Source: Parafannyhessea umbonata (GTDB taxonomy: Bacteria > Actinomycetota > Coriobacteriia > Coriobacteriales > Atopobiaceae). From it: DNA of 64,000 nt. The notes under the pieces were generated by a model. The model was not told the DNA's origin. It saw only the letters and a list, made by a program, of their open reading frames with translations, and did no database searches. Below are positions 54,655 through 62,782 of the stretch, piece by piece. Position numbers and translations under genes: made by a program. Location: positions 124,001 through 188,000 of the forward strand of contig NZ_JABAGR010000005.1 in the NCBI RefSeq assembly GCF_012844235.1. Reading direction: 5' to 3'. The first letter of the stretch is position 1. Every line of letters begins with the position of its first letter.

Positions 54655-56020
54655 CATGGCCACAGGCGCACATGCCGGCGCCACTGCCGGCGCGGGAGAG
54701 AAGGGCGGTACCGCGGCCGCGGCCGTTCCGGAGCTCGAGCGCGACATCGTGATCGTGGGCGGGGGATCGGCTGGCCTTGCCGCCGCCATCGCCGCGCATG
54801 ACGCCGGCGTCGCGTCCGTGCTGGTGCTGGAGCGCGAGCCTCAGCTGGGCGGCATCCTCAACCAGTGCATCCACAACGGCTTTGGCCTCCACACGTTCAA
54901 GGAGGAGCTCACGGGCCCGGAGTACGCGGCCCGCTACGTGGCGAAGGCGCGCGAGCGCAACATCGAGCACATGCTCAGGACCACGGTGCTCGACGTGTCG
55001 CCCGGGCGCGTGGTGACGGCCGTCAACGCGGAGCGAGGCATCTTCCGCGTGCGTGCCGGCGCCGTGGTGCTTGCCATGGGCTGCCGCGAGCGCCCGCGCG
55101 GCGCGCTTAACATCTGCGGCACGCGCCCGGCCGGCGTGTACACGGCCGGCACCGCGCAGCGCCTGGTAAACATCGACGGCCTGCTGCCGGGGCGCGAGGT
55201 CGTGATCCTGGGCTCCGGCGACATCGGCCTCATCATGGCGCGCAGGCTCACGTTGGAGGGCGCGCATGTGGCGTGCGTCGCGGAGCTCATGCCGTACTCC
55301 GGCGGCCTCAAGCGCAACATCGTGCAGTGCCTGGACGACTTTGGCATACCGCTCAAGCTCTCGCACACCGTGGTGAACGTGGAGGGCGAGCGCCGCGTGG
55401 AGGCCGTCACCATCGCGCGGGTGGATGATCACCTGCGGCCCATACCCGGCACGGAGGTGCGCTACCCGTGCGACACGCTGCTGCTTTCCGTGGGGCTTCT
55501 GCCAGAAAACGAGCTCAGCCGCCAGGCCGGCGTGCGCATAAACCCCGTCACGCGCGGCGCGTTCGTGAACGACCAGCTCATGACCAGCGTCCCGGGCGTG
55601 TTTGCGTGCGGCAACGTGCTGCACGTGCACGACCTGGTGGATTACGTGAGCGAGGAGAGCGCCCACGCCGGCGCGTGCGCCGCGCGCTACATGCAAGGGG
55701 CGGCCGGCCTTGCCGCGGGCGAGAAGGACCTCCCCGGCGCCGCGACGGAGCTCGCCATCGAGGCCACGGGCGGCGTGCGCTACACCGTGCCCTCGTTCGT
55801 CTCGCCCGGACGCATGGACGATTCGCTGAGGCTGCGCTTTCGTGTGGGGGCGGTCTACCAAAACCGCTACGTGTCCGTCTACGTGGGCGACCGCCGCGTG
55901 ACGCATCGCCGCAAGCCCGTGATGGCGCCGGGCGAGATGCAGGAGGTCACGCTGAGGCGGGCCGACCTTGCGGACGCCCGCCCCGGGGATGTCGTCCGCG
56001 TTCTTCTGGAGGATGAGTAG
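54647..56020 (+). CDS. GlpB-like NAD(P)/FAD oxidoreductase
   Basis: 457 aa. After an Ala/Gly-rich ~28-residue N-terminal extension come the FAD loop DIVIVGGGSAGLAAAIAAHD, LNQCIHNGFGLHTFKEELTGPEY (in part), AMGCRERPRGAL, a second Rossmann loop VVILGSGDIGLIMARRL and VFACGNVLHVHDLVDYV. The fold is thioredoxin-reductase-like. ATG overlaps the GlpA-like gene by eight bases. Two dispersed-motif copies fall in it, one in the N-terminal extension (54692-54708, near copy) and one between the core and C-terminal domain. Confidence 0.87.
   Translation: MTSMATGAHAGATAGAGEKGGTAAAAVPELERDIVIVGGGSAGLAAAIAAHDAGVASVLVLEREPQLGGILNQCIHNGFGLHTFKEELTGPEYAARYVAKARERNIEHMLRTTVLDVSPGRVVTAVNAERGIFRVRAGAVVLAMGCRERPRGALNICGTRPAGVYTAGTAQRLVNIDGLLPGREVVILGSGDIGLIMARRLTLEGAHVACVAELMPYSGGLKRNIVQCLDDFGIPLKLSHTVVNVEGERRVEAVTIARVDDHLRPIPGTEVRYPCDTLLLSVGLLPENELSRQAGVRINPVTRGAFVNDQLMTSVPGVFACGNVLHVHDLVDYVSEESAHAGACAARYMQGAAGLAAGEKDLPGAATELAIEATGGVRYTVPSFVSPGRMDDSLRLRFRVGAVYQNRYVSVYVGDRRVTHRRKPVMAPGEMQEVTLRRADLADARPGDVVRVLLEDE
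55715..55729 (+). repeat. Dispersed motif copy (GlpB-like protein)
   Basis: GCGGGCGAGAAGGAC, exact core, encoding AAGEKD between the flavin domain and the C-terminal domain. Confidence 0.7.
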
Positions 56021-56021
56021 C

Positions 56022-56393
56022 ATGTCGCAGGAAGAGAAGAGCGTCACGCTCACGTGCATACGCTGCCCCAAGGGCTGCCAGGTGACGGTGACGCTGGCGG
56101 GCGGCGAGGTCGCGGCCGTCACGGGCAACGGCTGCCCGCGTGGCGACGCGTACGCACGCAAGGAGGTGACGGACCCCACGCGCGTGGTGACGACGGTGGT
56201 GCCCGTGAGGGGGTCTGACGTTGCGCGCATGGTATCGGTCAAGACCGCGGGCGACGTGCCGAAGGCGAAGGTGCTGGACGTTGTGCGCGCGCTTTCCGAC
56301 GTGAGCATGGCGGCGCCGGTGCACATTGGCGACGTGGTGCTTGCAGACGTCTGCGGCACGGGCGTGGACGTGATCGCCACGAAGGACGTGTAG
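56022..56393 (+). CDS. DUF1667 protein (GlpA/B partner)
   Basis: 123 aa with an N-terminal cysteine cluster, LTCIRCPKGCQVTV and NGCPRGDAYA, typical of DUF1667. The family is found with GlpA/GlpB-like flavoproteins and probably provides an Fe-S or electron-transfer subunit analogous to GlpC (inference). GGAGG before ATG 56022; overlaps the preceding gene's end region tightly. Confidence 0.88.
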   Translation: MSQEEKSVTLTCIRCPKGCQVTVTLAGGEVAAVTGNGCPRGDAYARKEVTDPTRVVTTVVPVRGSDVARMVSVKTAGDVPKAKVLDVVRALSDVSMAAPVHIGDVVLADVCGTGVDVIATKDV

Positions 56394-56456
56394 CGGCGGC
56401 CGTGCCTCTACGCATCGCGCCCTGCGGCCCCACGTCACGCGGCCCTAAAAAAGATC

Positions 56457-56774
56457 CTACAGCGCTTCCCAGCGGCAGCGTCGCATGTCGACCCTGCCGC
56501 TGGGCGTAAACGCAACGCCCTCGTCTTCCAGCATGGCGCGCTGGGTGCCCTCTCCGCCAAACGCGAACCCCGGAGCCAGGGACCCGTCCGCAAACACCAC
56601 GCGGTGGCACGGCACGCCGCCGGCAACGCCGGGGCTCGCGTGCATGGCAAACCCTACGTAGCGGGCCTTGCGTGGCTCTCCCATCATCGCGGCCACCTGC
56701 CCGTACGTCGCCACGCGCCCGCGCGGGATCTGTCGCACCACAGCGTATGCGCGTTCGAAAAAGCCCTCGTCCAT
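56457..56774 (-). CDS. MGMT-family (alkyltransferase-like) protein
   Basis: 105-aa DNA-binding domain of O6-alkylguanine transferases without the N-terminal domain. VVRQIPRGRVATYGQVAAMMG is the helix-turn-helix with the base-flipping Arg finger; GGVPCHRVV retains the acceptor Cys, unlike true Atl proteins, which have Trp or Ala there. Start at 56772-56774 with GGGAG upstream. It is divergent from the thioesterase. Confidence 0.88.
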   Translation of the reverse strand: MDEGFFERAYAVVRQIPRGRVATYGQVAAMMGEPRKARYVGFAMHASPGVAGGVPCHRVVFADGSLAPGFAFGGEGTQRAMLEDEGVAFTPSGRVDMRRCRWEAL

Positions 56775-56845
56775 GTTGCTCCCATCTGCTATGTTTGCTA
56801 CGTACCATATCCCACGGCCCGTGCCGTGCCAACCAAAAGGACAGC

Positions 56846-57379
56846 ATGACGGAAAGCGACCTAAGCCAACTCGTGAGCCAGACCACGGCGCCGCAAGAGA
56901 CGCGCCCCCTGAGATCGCAGGAGCGCTCACGCACGCGCGCGACGCACACCGTGGTCCACGGCGACATGAACGGTGAGAACCGCCTGTTTGGCGGACGCCT
57001 CATGGAGTGGATAGACGAGGCCGCGGGCATAGCCGCGCGCAGGCACTGCGGCGGGTCCGTCACCACGGCGTGCGTGGACAGCCTCGTGTTCAAGAATCCC
57101 GCCTACCTCAACGAGATAGTGGTCATCGACGCGTACGTCACGTATGTGGGCAAGACGTCGCTCGAGGTTCGCGTGGACTCCTACGTGGAGGACGTCGCGA
57201 CGGGGGAGCGCAAGCAGATCAACGTGGCGTACCTCACGGAGGTCTGCGTGGGGGAGGACGAGCGACCCCGGCGCATACCGTTTGGCCTGAAGCTCGAAAC
57301 TGACGAACAGCGAAACGAGTGGCACATGGCCCAGATTCGCAAGATGATCCGCCGCGAGCGCCAGGAGCAGGGCATCTAG
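56846..57379 (+). CDS. Hotdog-fold acyl-CoA thioesterase (YkhA-like)
   Basis: 177 aa. GDMNGENRLFGGRLMEWIDEAA is the active-site segment of cytosolic acyl-CoA hydrolases (quoted here as NGENRLFGGRLMEWIDEA), with FKNPAYLNEIVVIDAYVTYVG after it. ATG 56846, AAAGGA upstream. Chain-length preference is unknown. Last core-genome gene before the tRNA-Pro insertion site. Confidence 0.88.
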   Translation: MTESDLSQLVSQTTAPQETRPLRSQERSRTRATHTVVHGDMNGENRLFGGRLMEWIDEAAGIAARRHCGGSVTTACVDSLVFKNPAYLNEIVVIDAYVTYVGKTSLEVRVDSYVEDVATGERKQINVAYLTEVCVGEDERPRRIPFGLKLETDEQRNEWHMAQIRKMIRRERQEQGI

Positions 57380-57431
57380 GCTGGCGTTTGGGCGGCGGCG
57401 AATGAATTTCGAAAATAGTCGCAATTTGCGC

Positions 57432-57460
57432 TTGCCCCGTCCTTCTCGTCCTGCTATATT
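57432..57460 (+). promoter_or_regulatory. Predicted promoter of tRNA-Pro
   Basis: TTGCCC (57432-57437), 17-base spacer, TATATT (57455-57460), about 38 bases before the tRNA. Confidence 0.6.
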
Positions 57461-57498
57461 ATTCAACCGCAGGCGGGCGCGAGCCCAAGTGCAACAAA

Positions 57499-57575
<77 letters not shown>

Positions 57576-57584
57576 CGAAACCGC

Positions 57585-57614
57585 AGGTCAGAGGCTTAAG
57601 CCTCTGACCTTTTT
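57585..57614 (+). terminator. Terminator after tRNA-Pro
   Basis: AGGTCAGAGGCTT (57585-57597) is perfectly complementary to the following 13 bases, then TTTT. Confidence 0.85.
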
Positions 57615-57620
57615 CTTTAG

Positions 57621-57698
57621 GTGTCCTATTTTGTGTCCTATTTGTGTCCTGTAAAACGTGCAACTGGGTTCTTCTGATGTCCCGAAATGTCCTATTTT
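57621..57698 (+). repeat. Direct repeats GTGTCCTATTT next to tRNA-Pro
   Basis: Copies at 57621, 57633, a partial at 57644 (GTGTCCTGT) and TGTCCTATTTT at 57688. Close tandem repeats beside an attachment site resemble integrase arm-type sites. From here to 58130, about 430 bases, I see no credible gene: frames on both strands lack ribosome sites and family features. Confidence 0.5.
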
Positions 57699-58130
57699 GC
57701 AATAGGGGGAAACTCCTCGGCGAACGGTTGCGATACGCGTCTTCGTGCAGTATCGCCACATCAGGAATGCGTCAGTTTGCGCGCCTCTATGGGGCTCCCA
57801 AGCCGGCCTGCGCGCATGAGGTCAGGCCGCCGTTCGACCTCTCGCCTTCGCATAGTGGCTCGCCTGTCGACAAGTGCCCGAGACTCTGCACGCAGCATAC
57901 GAACCATCGGCCTGCCTTGTGTATCCTCGGCTTGGGCGCTTGTGAAGGAACCGTGGCGTCCTGGGGGAATTCCCGGCCATTGCGGACGACGCGGACAGCG
58001 GGGGACAGGCCGGCAGACGCGGCCAGAGGCACCGACACCAGCGGATAGCATGCGAATCGTCAGGTAACCCAAGGGCGTCACGCTCCATCCGAGGATGGGA
58101 GGTGACACCAGATGAGGGAAGGCGACACGC

Positions 58131-58331
58131 ATGCAGGAAGAGCAGACACCAGACCTCTCCCGGATGAACCGGCCGCTCAGCACGCAGGAGGTCTCGCGGT
58201 ACCTCGGGCTCTGCGAGCGCCAGGTCCTGCGCATGGTCCATAACGGGCAGATCCCAGCAAAGAAGTTCGGCCACAACTGGTACTACTCGCCAAGGAAGAT
58301 CGCCCAGCTGGTCGGGATGCTGGACCAATGA
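58131..58331 (+). CDS. Excisionase-like HTH protein 1
   Basis: 66 aa. LSTQEVSRYLGLCERQVLRMVHNGQIPAKKFGHNWY (in part: STQEVSRYLGLCERQVLRMV) is a MerR-like/excisionase (Xis/TorI type) winged helix. GGAAGG lies eight bases before ATG 58131. Proteins of this fold direct excision or regulate element genes. Confidence 0.75.
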   Translation: MQEEQTPDLSRMNRPLSTQEVSRYLGLCERQVLRMVHNGQIPAKKFGHNWYYSPRKIAQLVGMLDQ

Positions 58332-58470
58332 CGCCGCCCATGGGAGTGGCGTCATGCGTTTTCCGCGAAGGCTGCCGTTGCAGAAGCTTGCAGAAGGCTG
58401 TCCCGTGGCCTGCCGACGGGGGATGCTCCATCCCGCCGTATCCTCGCTGTCGAGGGGCAAGGGGGTCCAG

Positions 58471-58692
58471 ATGAGTCATCGGGAAATCAGAAGCAGCTTG
58501 GACATGATATCGGCGGACGAGGCCGCGAGGATCCTCAGGGTCTCCCCGAGGACGGTAAGGCGGCTCTGCATGGACCGGAAGATCCCCGCCGTCAAGGTGG
58601 GCAGCCAGTGGCGCATCGACAGGACGGAGCTCATGAGGACGCTAGCCAGGGACAGCAGGATGTCCTGCTGGCTCGGAATGGATGGCAAATAG
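58471..58692 (+). CDS. Excisionase-like HTH protein 2
   Basis: 73 aa. ISADEAARILRVSPRTVRRL and KIPAVKVGSQWRIDRTEL form the same helix-turn-helix plus wing as the preceding protein, with distinct sequence. ATG 58471 follows GGGGGTCC; an upstream in-frame extension from 58354 looks non-coding. Confidence 0.7.
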   Translation: MSHREIRSSLDMISADEAARILRVSPRTVRRLCMDRKIPAVKVGSQWRIDRTELMRTLARDSRMSCWLGMDGK

Positions 58693-58749
58693 GCTCGGAT
58701 CCCGTCTGCGGTCGGTCTCGCGCGGCGTCTCGAATGGAGCTGATCAGAG

Positions 58750-59025
58750 ATGAGACAGACCACAAAAGCAGAGAGAATCAACGGCAGCCGCAGCACCATC
58801 CTCATCAAGGAGTACTACTCCGTCGAGGAGGTCTCCCGCCTCCTGCACATCAGCGAGAGGACGGTGAGGGAGCTCGCGCACCGCGAGGAGGACCCGCTCC
58901 CGTTCCGGCTCCTCTTCGGGCAGCAGAGGAACTCCTTCATACACCGCGAGGACCTCATGGACTGGCTCGAGTCGAACTCGCAGCTCGTCCGCGACGCCGC
59001 GAAGAAGCAGATGGGCCAGGCGTGA
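58750..59025 (+). CDS. Excisionase-like HTH protein 3
   Basis: 91 aa. YYSVEEVSRLLHISERTVRELA then FIHREDLMDWLES (helix and wing strand of the excisionase-type domain), with a longer C-terminus. Its stop overlaps the next start (TGATG), linking it to the winged-helix/loader genes. Confidence 0.72.
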   Translation: MRQTTKAERINGSRSTILIKEYYSVEEVSRLLHISERTVRELAHREEDPLPFRLLFGQQRNSFIHREDLMDWLESNSQLVRDAAKKQMGQA

Positions 59026-59468
59026 TGCAAAGTCACTCGGCCGGCGAGTTCGCCACGGTGTACCGCTTCATGACAGAGGGGCTGGGGCTCCGGGGATCAG
59101 ACCTCCTCGTCTACGCGAGGGTCTTCAGCTTCTGCCAGGAGGAGGGCGGAACCTACTTCGAGTCGGCCGAGAGCTGCGCCGCGTTCCTGAACATGTCGGA
59201 GAGACAGGTCAGAAGGTCCCTCGGGAACCTCGTCTCGAGGGACCTCATAGCAGAGACCGCCGATGCCGAGACGTGCCCGAGGGGTAGGGCCTTCGTCCTC
59301 CGCAGGGGGGCCGTCAGCGCGGCGATAACGCGCGTGGAGGGCGGCGAGACCACGGACAAATTGTCCGCGGGCAAGTCGGGAAGCGGACATATTGTCCGCG
59401 GCTCCGGACATCCTGGCCACGGCCGCGGACAGATTGTCCGCCCCTATATAGATAGAAGAGAAGAGTAG
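59025..59468 (+). CDS. Winged-helix DNA-binding protein, possible replication/partition regulator
   Basis: 147 aa. Residues 10-75 look like a helix-turn-helix found in plasmid or phage replication proteins (SDLLVYARVFSFCQEEGG, NMSERQVRRSLGNLVSRDLI). The C-terminal ~40 residues are low-complexity because the DNA here holds phased palindromes. It is followed by a DnaC-like loader, the arrangement of many element replication modules. Exact family not identified. Confidence 0.65.
   Translation: MQSHSAGEFATVYRFMTEGLGLRGSDLLVYARVFSFCQEEGGTYFESAESCAAFLNMSERQVRRSLGNLVSRDLIAETADAETCPRGRAFVLRRGAVSAAITRVEGGETTDKLSAGKSGSGHIVRGSGHPGHGRGQIVRPYIDRREE
59353..59441. repeat. Helically phased palindromic iterons GCGGACANATTGTCCGC
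   Basis: Full palindromes at 59353-59367, 59383-59399 and 59425-59441 plus a half-site at 59404-59416. The GGACA boxes start at 59354, 59385, 59406 and 59427: spacings 31, 21 and 21 bases, i.e. three, two and two helical turns. They lie inside the 3' end of the preceding gene, just before the loader gene. Likely protein-binding sites (origin iterons or an operator). Confidence 0.75.
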
Positions 59469-59508
59469 AACGAATCTCATATGAGAGACCGGAGAGGAGA
59501 CGGGCGCA

Positions 59509-60414
59509 GTGGGCTCGATTGGCAGGATCGGCGCGGACGCGGAATGCGATGGGCGGCAGCCATGTCGCCAGACGCTCGTGACGCCCGAGGAGGCGATTGC
59601 GCGGGGGCTGGTCCGCGAGGTCCCGCCTCCCGCGAGGTGCGCGTACTGCGGGAGGCCGCTCAGGCCGCTCGGAGTCCCCGTCTTCGGGAGCGTCGCCTGG
59701 GTGTCGCACGAGCCATGCGAATGCGAAGGGGCCGAGCGCGAGAGGAGGGAGGAGGAGAGGAGGGCCCTGGACGAGATGGCCGCGGAGAGGGAGCGCAGGC
59801 TCGAGAGGTCGGGGATCCCGCTCAGGTTCCGAAAGGCGACCCCAACAGAGGCCCGGTGCGCCGCTTATGCGGATGCCCTTCCCGGGTCGGGGCCCAACGG
59901 GCTCTTCATCCACGGACCGGTCGGCACGGGGAAGACCCACAACGCGGCGGCGGTCGCCATAGCGGCCACGGACCGGGGGCTAAGGACCGTCTTCACCTCG
60001 GCAATCGCCATATTCTCGAGCATCAGGGAGACCTTCGACGGGGGAGGCTCGAGCAAGAGGGCCCTCGAGAGGTACTCGTCGTGCGAGATGCTGGTCCTGG
60101 ACGACCTGGGCAAGGAGTCCAGCTCGAGGTGGTCCCTCATGACGCTGTTCGCCATCGTCAACGCCAGGTACGAGGGCATGAGGCCGACGGTCGTCACGTC
60201 GCAGTACACGCTGTCGCAGCTGAGGTCGAGGCTCGCGTCGACCGGCGAGGCGGAGACGGCCACCGCCATAGCCTCGCGAATCGCCGCGACGTGCGCCGAC
60301 GTGGAGCTCACGGGACCTGACCTGAGGAGAGGCGCCTTTGGACCCCGAGGGACGCAACCTAAACAGAGGACATATTCTGTCGCAAGTCGATCAATACTCG
60401 AAAACTTCAAGTAG
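59509..60414 (+). CDS. DnaC/IstB-like helicase loader ATPase
   Basis: 301 aa. An N-terminal zinc-finger-like segment (CAYCGRPL ... CEC, about 44-72) and charged helix lead to an AAA+ domain with Walker A HGPVGTGKTHNAAAVA and Walker B EMLVLDDLGKE, then a sensor region VVTSQYTLSQL. GTG 59509 with GAGGAG upstream. It probably loads replicative helicase for element replication (inference). IstB of an insertion sequence is unlikely, since no transposase is adjacent. Confidence 0.82.
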   Translation: MGSIGRIGADAECDGRQPCRQTLVTPEEAIARGLVREVPPPARCAYCGRPLRPLGVPVFGSVAWVSHEPCECEGAERERREEERRALDEMAAERERRLERSGIPLRFRKATPTEARCAAYADALPGSGPNGLFIHGPVGTGKTHNAAAVAIAATDRGLRTVFTSAIAIFSSIRETFDGGGSSKRALERYSSCEMLVLDDLGKESSSRWSLMTLFAIVNARYEGMRPTVVTSQYTLSQLRSRLASTGEAETATAIASRIAATCADVELTGPDLRRGAFGPRGTQPKQRTYSVASRSILENFK

Positions 60415-60493
60415 GGCATTTTGTCGTTATGTCTTCTCGCTCTTCAGTGAACCACAGGGGAGTGAATGTAGCATTCGGATCGTCACTGCTTCA

Positions 60494-60543
60494 GAAAAAG
60501 GCGGCTTTACCTCGTCGCATAAGATGACGCGGTGAAGCCGCTT
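60494..60543 (-). terminator. Terminator of the minus-strand DUF4236 gene
   Basis: GGCGGCTTTACC (60500-60511) pairs with GGTGAAGCCGCT (60531-60542), one G-U pair; on the minus strand it ends with TTTTT. The rest of 60415-60630 shows no gene. Confidence 0.6.
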
Positions 60544-60630
60544 ACTACATCGTTTATGTGAGCAGCCAGTCTCAGAGGAATACGCTGCAGGATTTTTTGA
60601 TCCTCCCTCAACTTGTGAGGATAAGCTGCC

Positions 60631-61677
60631 CTATCGCAGAAAAGTCTCGAACTTATTCGCAGACGTGCGCATCTCACTGATCGTGTTGCTATTGGAGCAC
60701 ATCAGCTCGATATGCAGGCCCGAATCCGAGGTCACACGCACGCTTCCGTACTCGCAAATAGGGACCTGCCTGTTGTTCTTGAATCGCTTGTCGGGCGTCC
60801 CATTCTTGTTTACCTTGAGCCACGTCTGCCCTATCACCTTCGCGTCCTTGGGGACAGGGTCCGTCTCAACGAAGCGTGACGTTCCGAACTCCATGTCGAT
60901 GTCCTCGTAGCTGATAGCGCCAACGTTCGTTCTCGCTACGACGAGGACCTTGTCGGGCAGGAAGTAGACGCGCTGCTTGCGAAGCCTCAGGCCGAACGGC
61001 TGGACGTTGGACTCCACGAAGAACGGAAGCTTGCTGATCGCGTGGGCAGGTATCCTCTTGACCCCTCGCGTCGCGCCACCGCTCACCTTCCTGTCCAGGC
61101 TGGCCTCGGAGACCGTCTGCCAGAACTTATTATTCTTGTTCAGGCTCATCCAAATTGCGGAGAGGTCGTCGTAGGCTGCCTGCGCTTCGTCGTCGAACGA
61201 GTACTCCATCGGGACTTTCATCTTCGAGTGGACGACAATCTTGAGAACGATGCCGGCGATTGCCGTGAAGATGAAGGGCGGGAGGACTGCGAGGATGACG
61301 GTCGCCATCAGCCAAGTGCTGAGGTAATCGAGCCTCTGGGCCTTCCTCATCTGGTCCAGTAGCTCCTCGTACTCCGCCGGCTGGTAGTCACCTGCGTTCA
61401 CGCTCTCCGTGCTCACGGCGTTCGAAACCCCAGCCTGCTGCAAATGGCTTGCGCCACGGGCGTGGCTCGACGAGCCCGAGCGCCCCTTTCTCTTCCCGCT
61501 CTCGCTGACGTACGAGAGCCCGGTGCCCGGAATCGAGTACGTCCGTCGCGAAGAGCCCCTTGCGGTCTTCGTGTAGCGGTATCCCTTCGTGCCCCAGCTG
61601 TACCCGATGCCACTCTTGCTGATGTTGACGCGGAATCCCCCACCCAAATTGATGCTCTTCCGAAAACGCACGCCCAA
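60631..61677 (-). CDS. DUF4236-domain membrane protein (cargo)
   Basis: 348 aa. The N-terminus MGVRFRKSINLGGGFRVNIS and SGIGYSWGTKGYRYTKTARG is the DUF4236 signature. A Ser/Gly-rich region follows, then hydrophobic segments (about 122-150), then a soluble C-terminal domain. TTG start at 61675-61677 with AGGAGGG six bases upstream on the minus strand. It runs against its neighbours and has lower GC and different codon use, suggesting separate acquisition. The function of the domain is unknown. Confidence 0.8.
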   Translation of the reverse strand: MGVRFRKSINLGGGFRVNISKSGIGYSWGTKGYRYTKTARGSSRRTYSIPGTGLSYVSESGKRKGRSGSSSHARGASHLQQAGVSNAVSTESVNAGDYQPAEYEELLDQMRKAQRLDYLSTWLMATVILAVLPPFIFTAIAGIVLKIVVHSKMKVPMEYSFDDEAQAAYDDLSAIWMSLNKNNKFWQTVSEASLDRKVSGGATRGVKRIPAHAISKLPFFVESNVQPFGLRLRKQRVYFLPDKVLVVARTNVGAISYEDIDMEFGTSRFVETDPVPKDAKVIGQTWLKVNKNGTPDKRFKNNRQVPICEYGSVRVTSDSGLHIELMCSNSNTISEMRTSANKFETFLR

Positions 61678-62167
61678 GGTAAGCCCTCCTCAATCGCTGA
61701 ATACTTCCTAAGCTAGGTTATATGTCCAACCAAGACCTTATCATGCCGCATAAACTTAGATGACATTGTTACTGTTGGGCTAGGCGTAGCGGGCAATGCC
61801 CTTTGAGTAATATCGATTTTTCCCGGCTAGGACTTGCGGTACGTAAGAGAGTGCAACCTCCTGAGAACATATCTACATCCATTCCATGAGACGCCCTGGG
61901 GAGCGCTCGGTACTTTTCATCAAAGTTCCGAGAGCGAATCTGCATCGAGGATTACGGGGCGGGTAACCAAAAACTAATGGTTAATGCTACCAATTCCTCG
62001 CGATATTGACTCGAAATGGACTGGGTGCGCGTGGACAACGCGGCCCATACGGACATCCGCCTCGCATTGAATCGTAGGCGGCGGGCCGCAACCGGCACCC
62101 AGCTAACGACGAGAGAGACAGGCCGCGCAAGCCGGCCCGTCCACGAGCCGCCCGCCATGGAGGACAC
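61678..62167. other. Intergenic stretch without a recognised gene
   Basis: About 490 bases, AT-richer than its surroundings up to about 62000. It must contain the divergent promoters of the DUF4236 gene and the conjugation genes. One imperfect inverted repeat (61904-61916 with 61922-61936) is visible; nothing else supportable. Confidence 0.5.
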
Positions 62168-62782
62168 ATGGCAGACGACTTCGGCGACGACGCCGGCCAG
62201 CAGATATTCGACTGGGCGCTGCGACTCGGCCTGGAGGGGTACCGCCGCGGCGGAGGCCCCGCGGGGCAGCGCGCCGTCGAGGAGGCGATAGGGCGCCTCG
62301 AGGCCGCGCTGGAGAACGCCAGAGACGCCGTCGGCGCTTCTACGGATTCCCCGGCCGAGGCGCGACAGGAGGTCCGGACAGACGCGAGGTTCGCCCGCCT
62401 CGACATGTCGGAGTTCGCCGAGCTCGAGGACGGGCAGAGGGTAATCTCCGCGGTGGACGCGAAGCTCACGGCAAACGACATATGGCACGGGATGACGGAG
62501 GACGGCGGCACGCCCTGGCTCGTCTTCAAGACGGCCGACGCGCCGGCGGTCGCGTCGACCTTCGACCAGCTCGTATCGGACACGAGGGAAGCCGCGAGCA
62601 GGGCCGCGGAGCGGATCCGCCAGGAGCAGGAGCGGGAAGGCGGGTCCCGCGGCGCCGACCGCGACCGGGAGCCCCTCAAGGAGAGGGCGGAGCGTGCGAG
62701 GAGGGCCTCCGAGGCCCAGTCGCATGACACGGAACGCGACCGTGCGCCGGAGCAGGACCGCGTGGAGACGAGGTCGAAGTGA
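62168..62782 (+). CDS. PcfB/DUF3801-like conjugation protein
   Basis: 204 aa. The helical N-terminus and the segment DMSEFAELEDGQRVISAVDAK fit the DUF3801/PcfB family, which accompanies the PcfC coupling protein in Gram-positive conjugative elements and helps recruit the relaxosome. The C-terminal ~60 residues are highly charged (Arg/Glu). ATG 62168 with GGAGGA upstream; the stop overlaps the next start (GTGA). The assignment rests partly on the neighbour. Confidence 0.72.
   Translation: MADDFGDDAGQQIFDWALRLGLEGYRRGGGPAGQRAVEEAIGRLEAALENARDAVGASTDSPAEARQEVRTDARFARLDMSEFAELEDGQRVISAVDAKLTANDIWHGMTEDGGTPWLVFKTADAPAVASTFDQLVSDTREAASRAAERIRQEQEREGGSRGADRDREPLKERAERARRASEAQSHDTERDRAPEQDRVETRSK

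Noticed and set aside
57687-58460. Open frames of 100-210 codons on both strands between tRNA-Pro and the first HTH gene
   Set aside because: No ribosome sites, mutually overlapping, low-complexity translation, and no recognisable domain.
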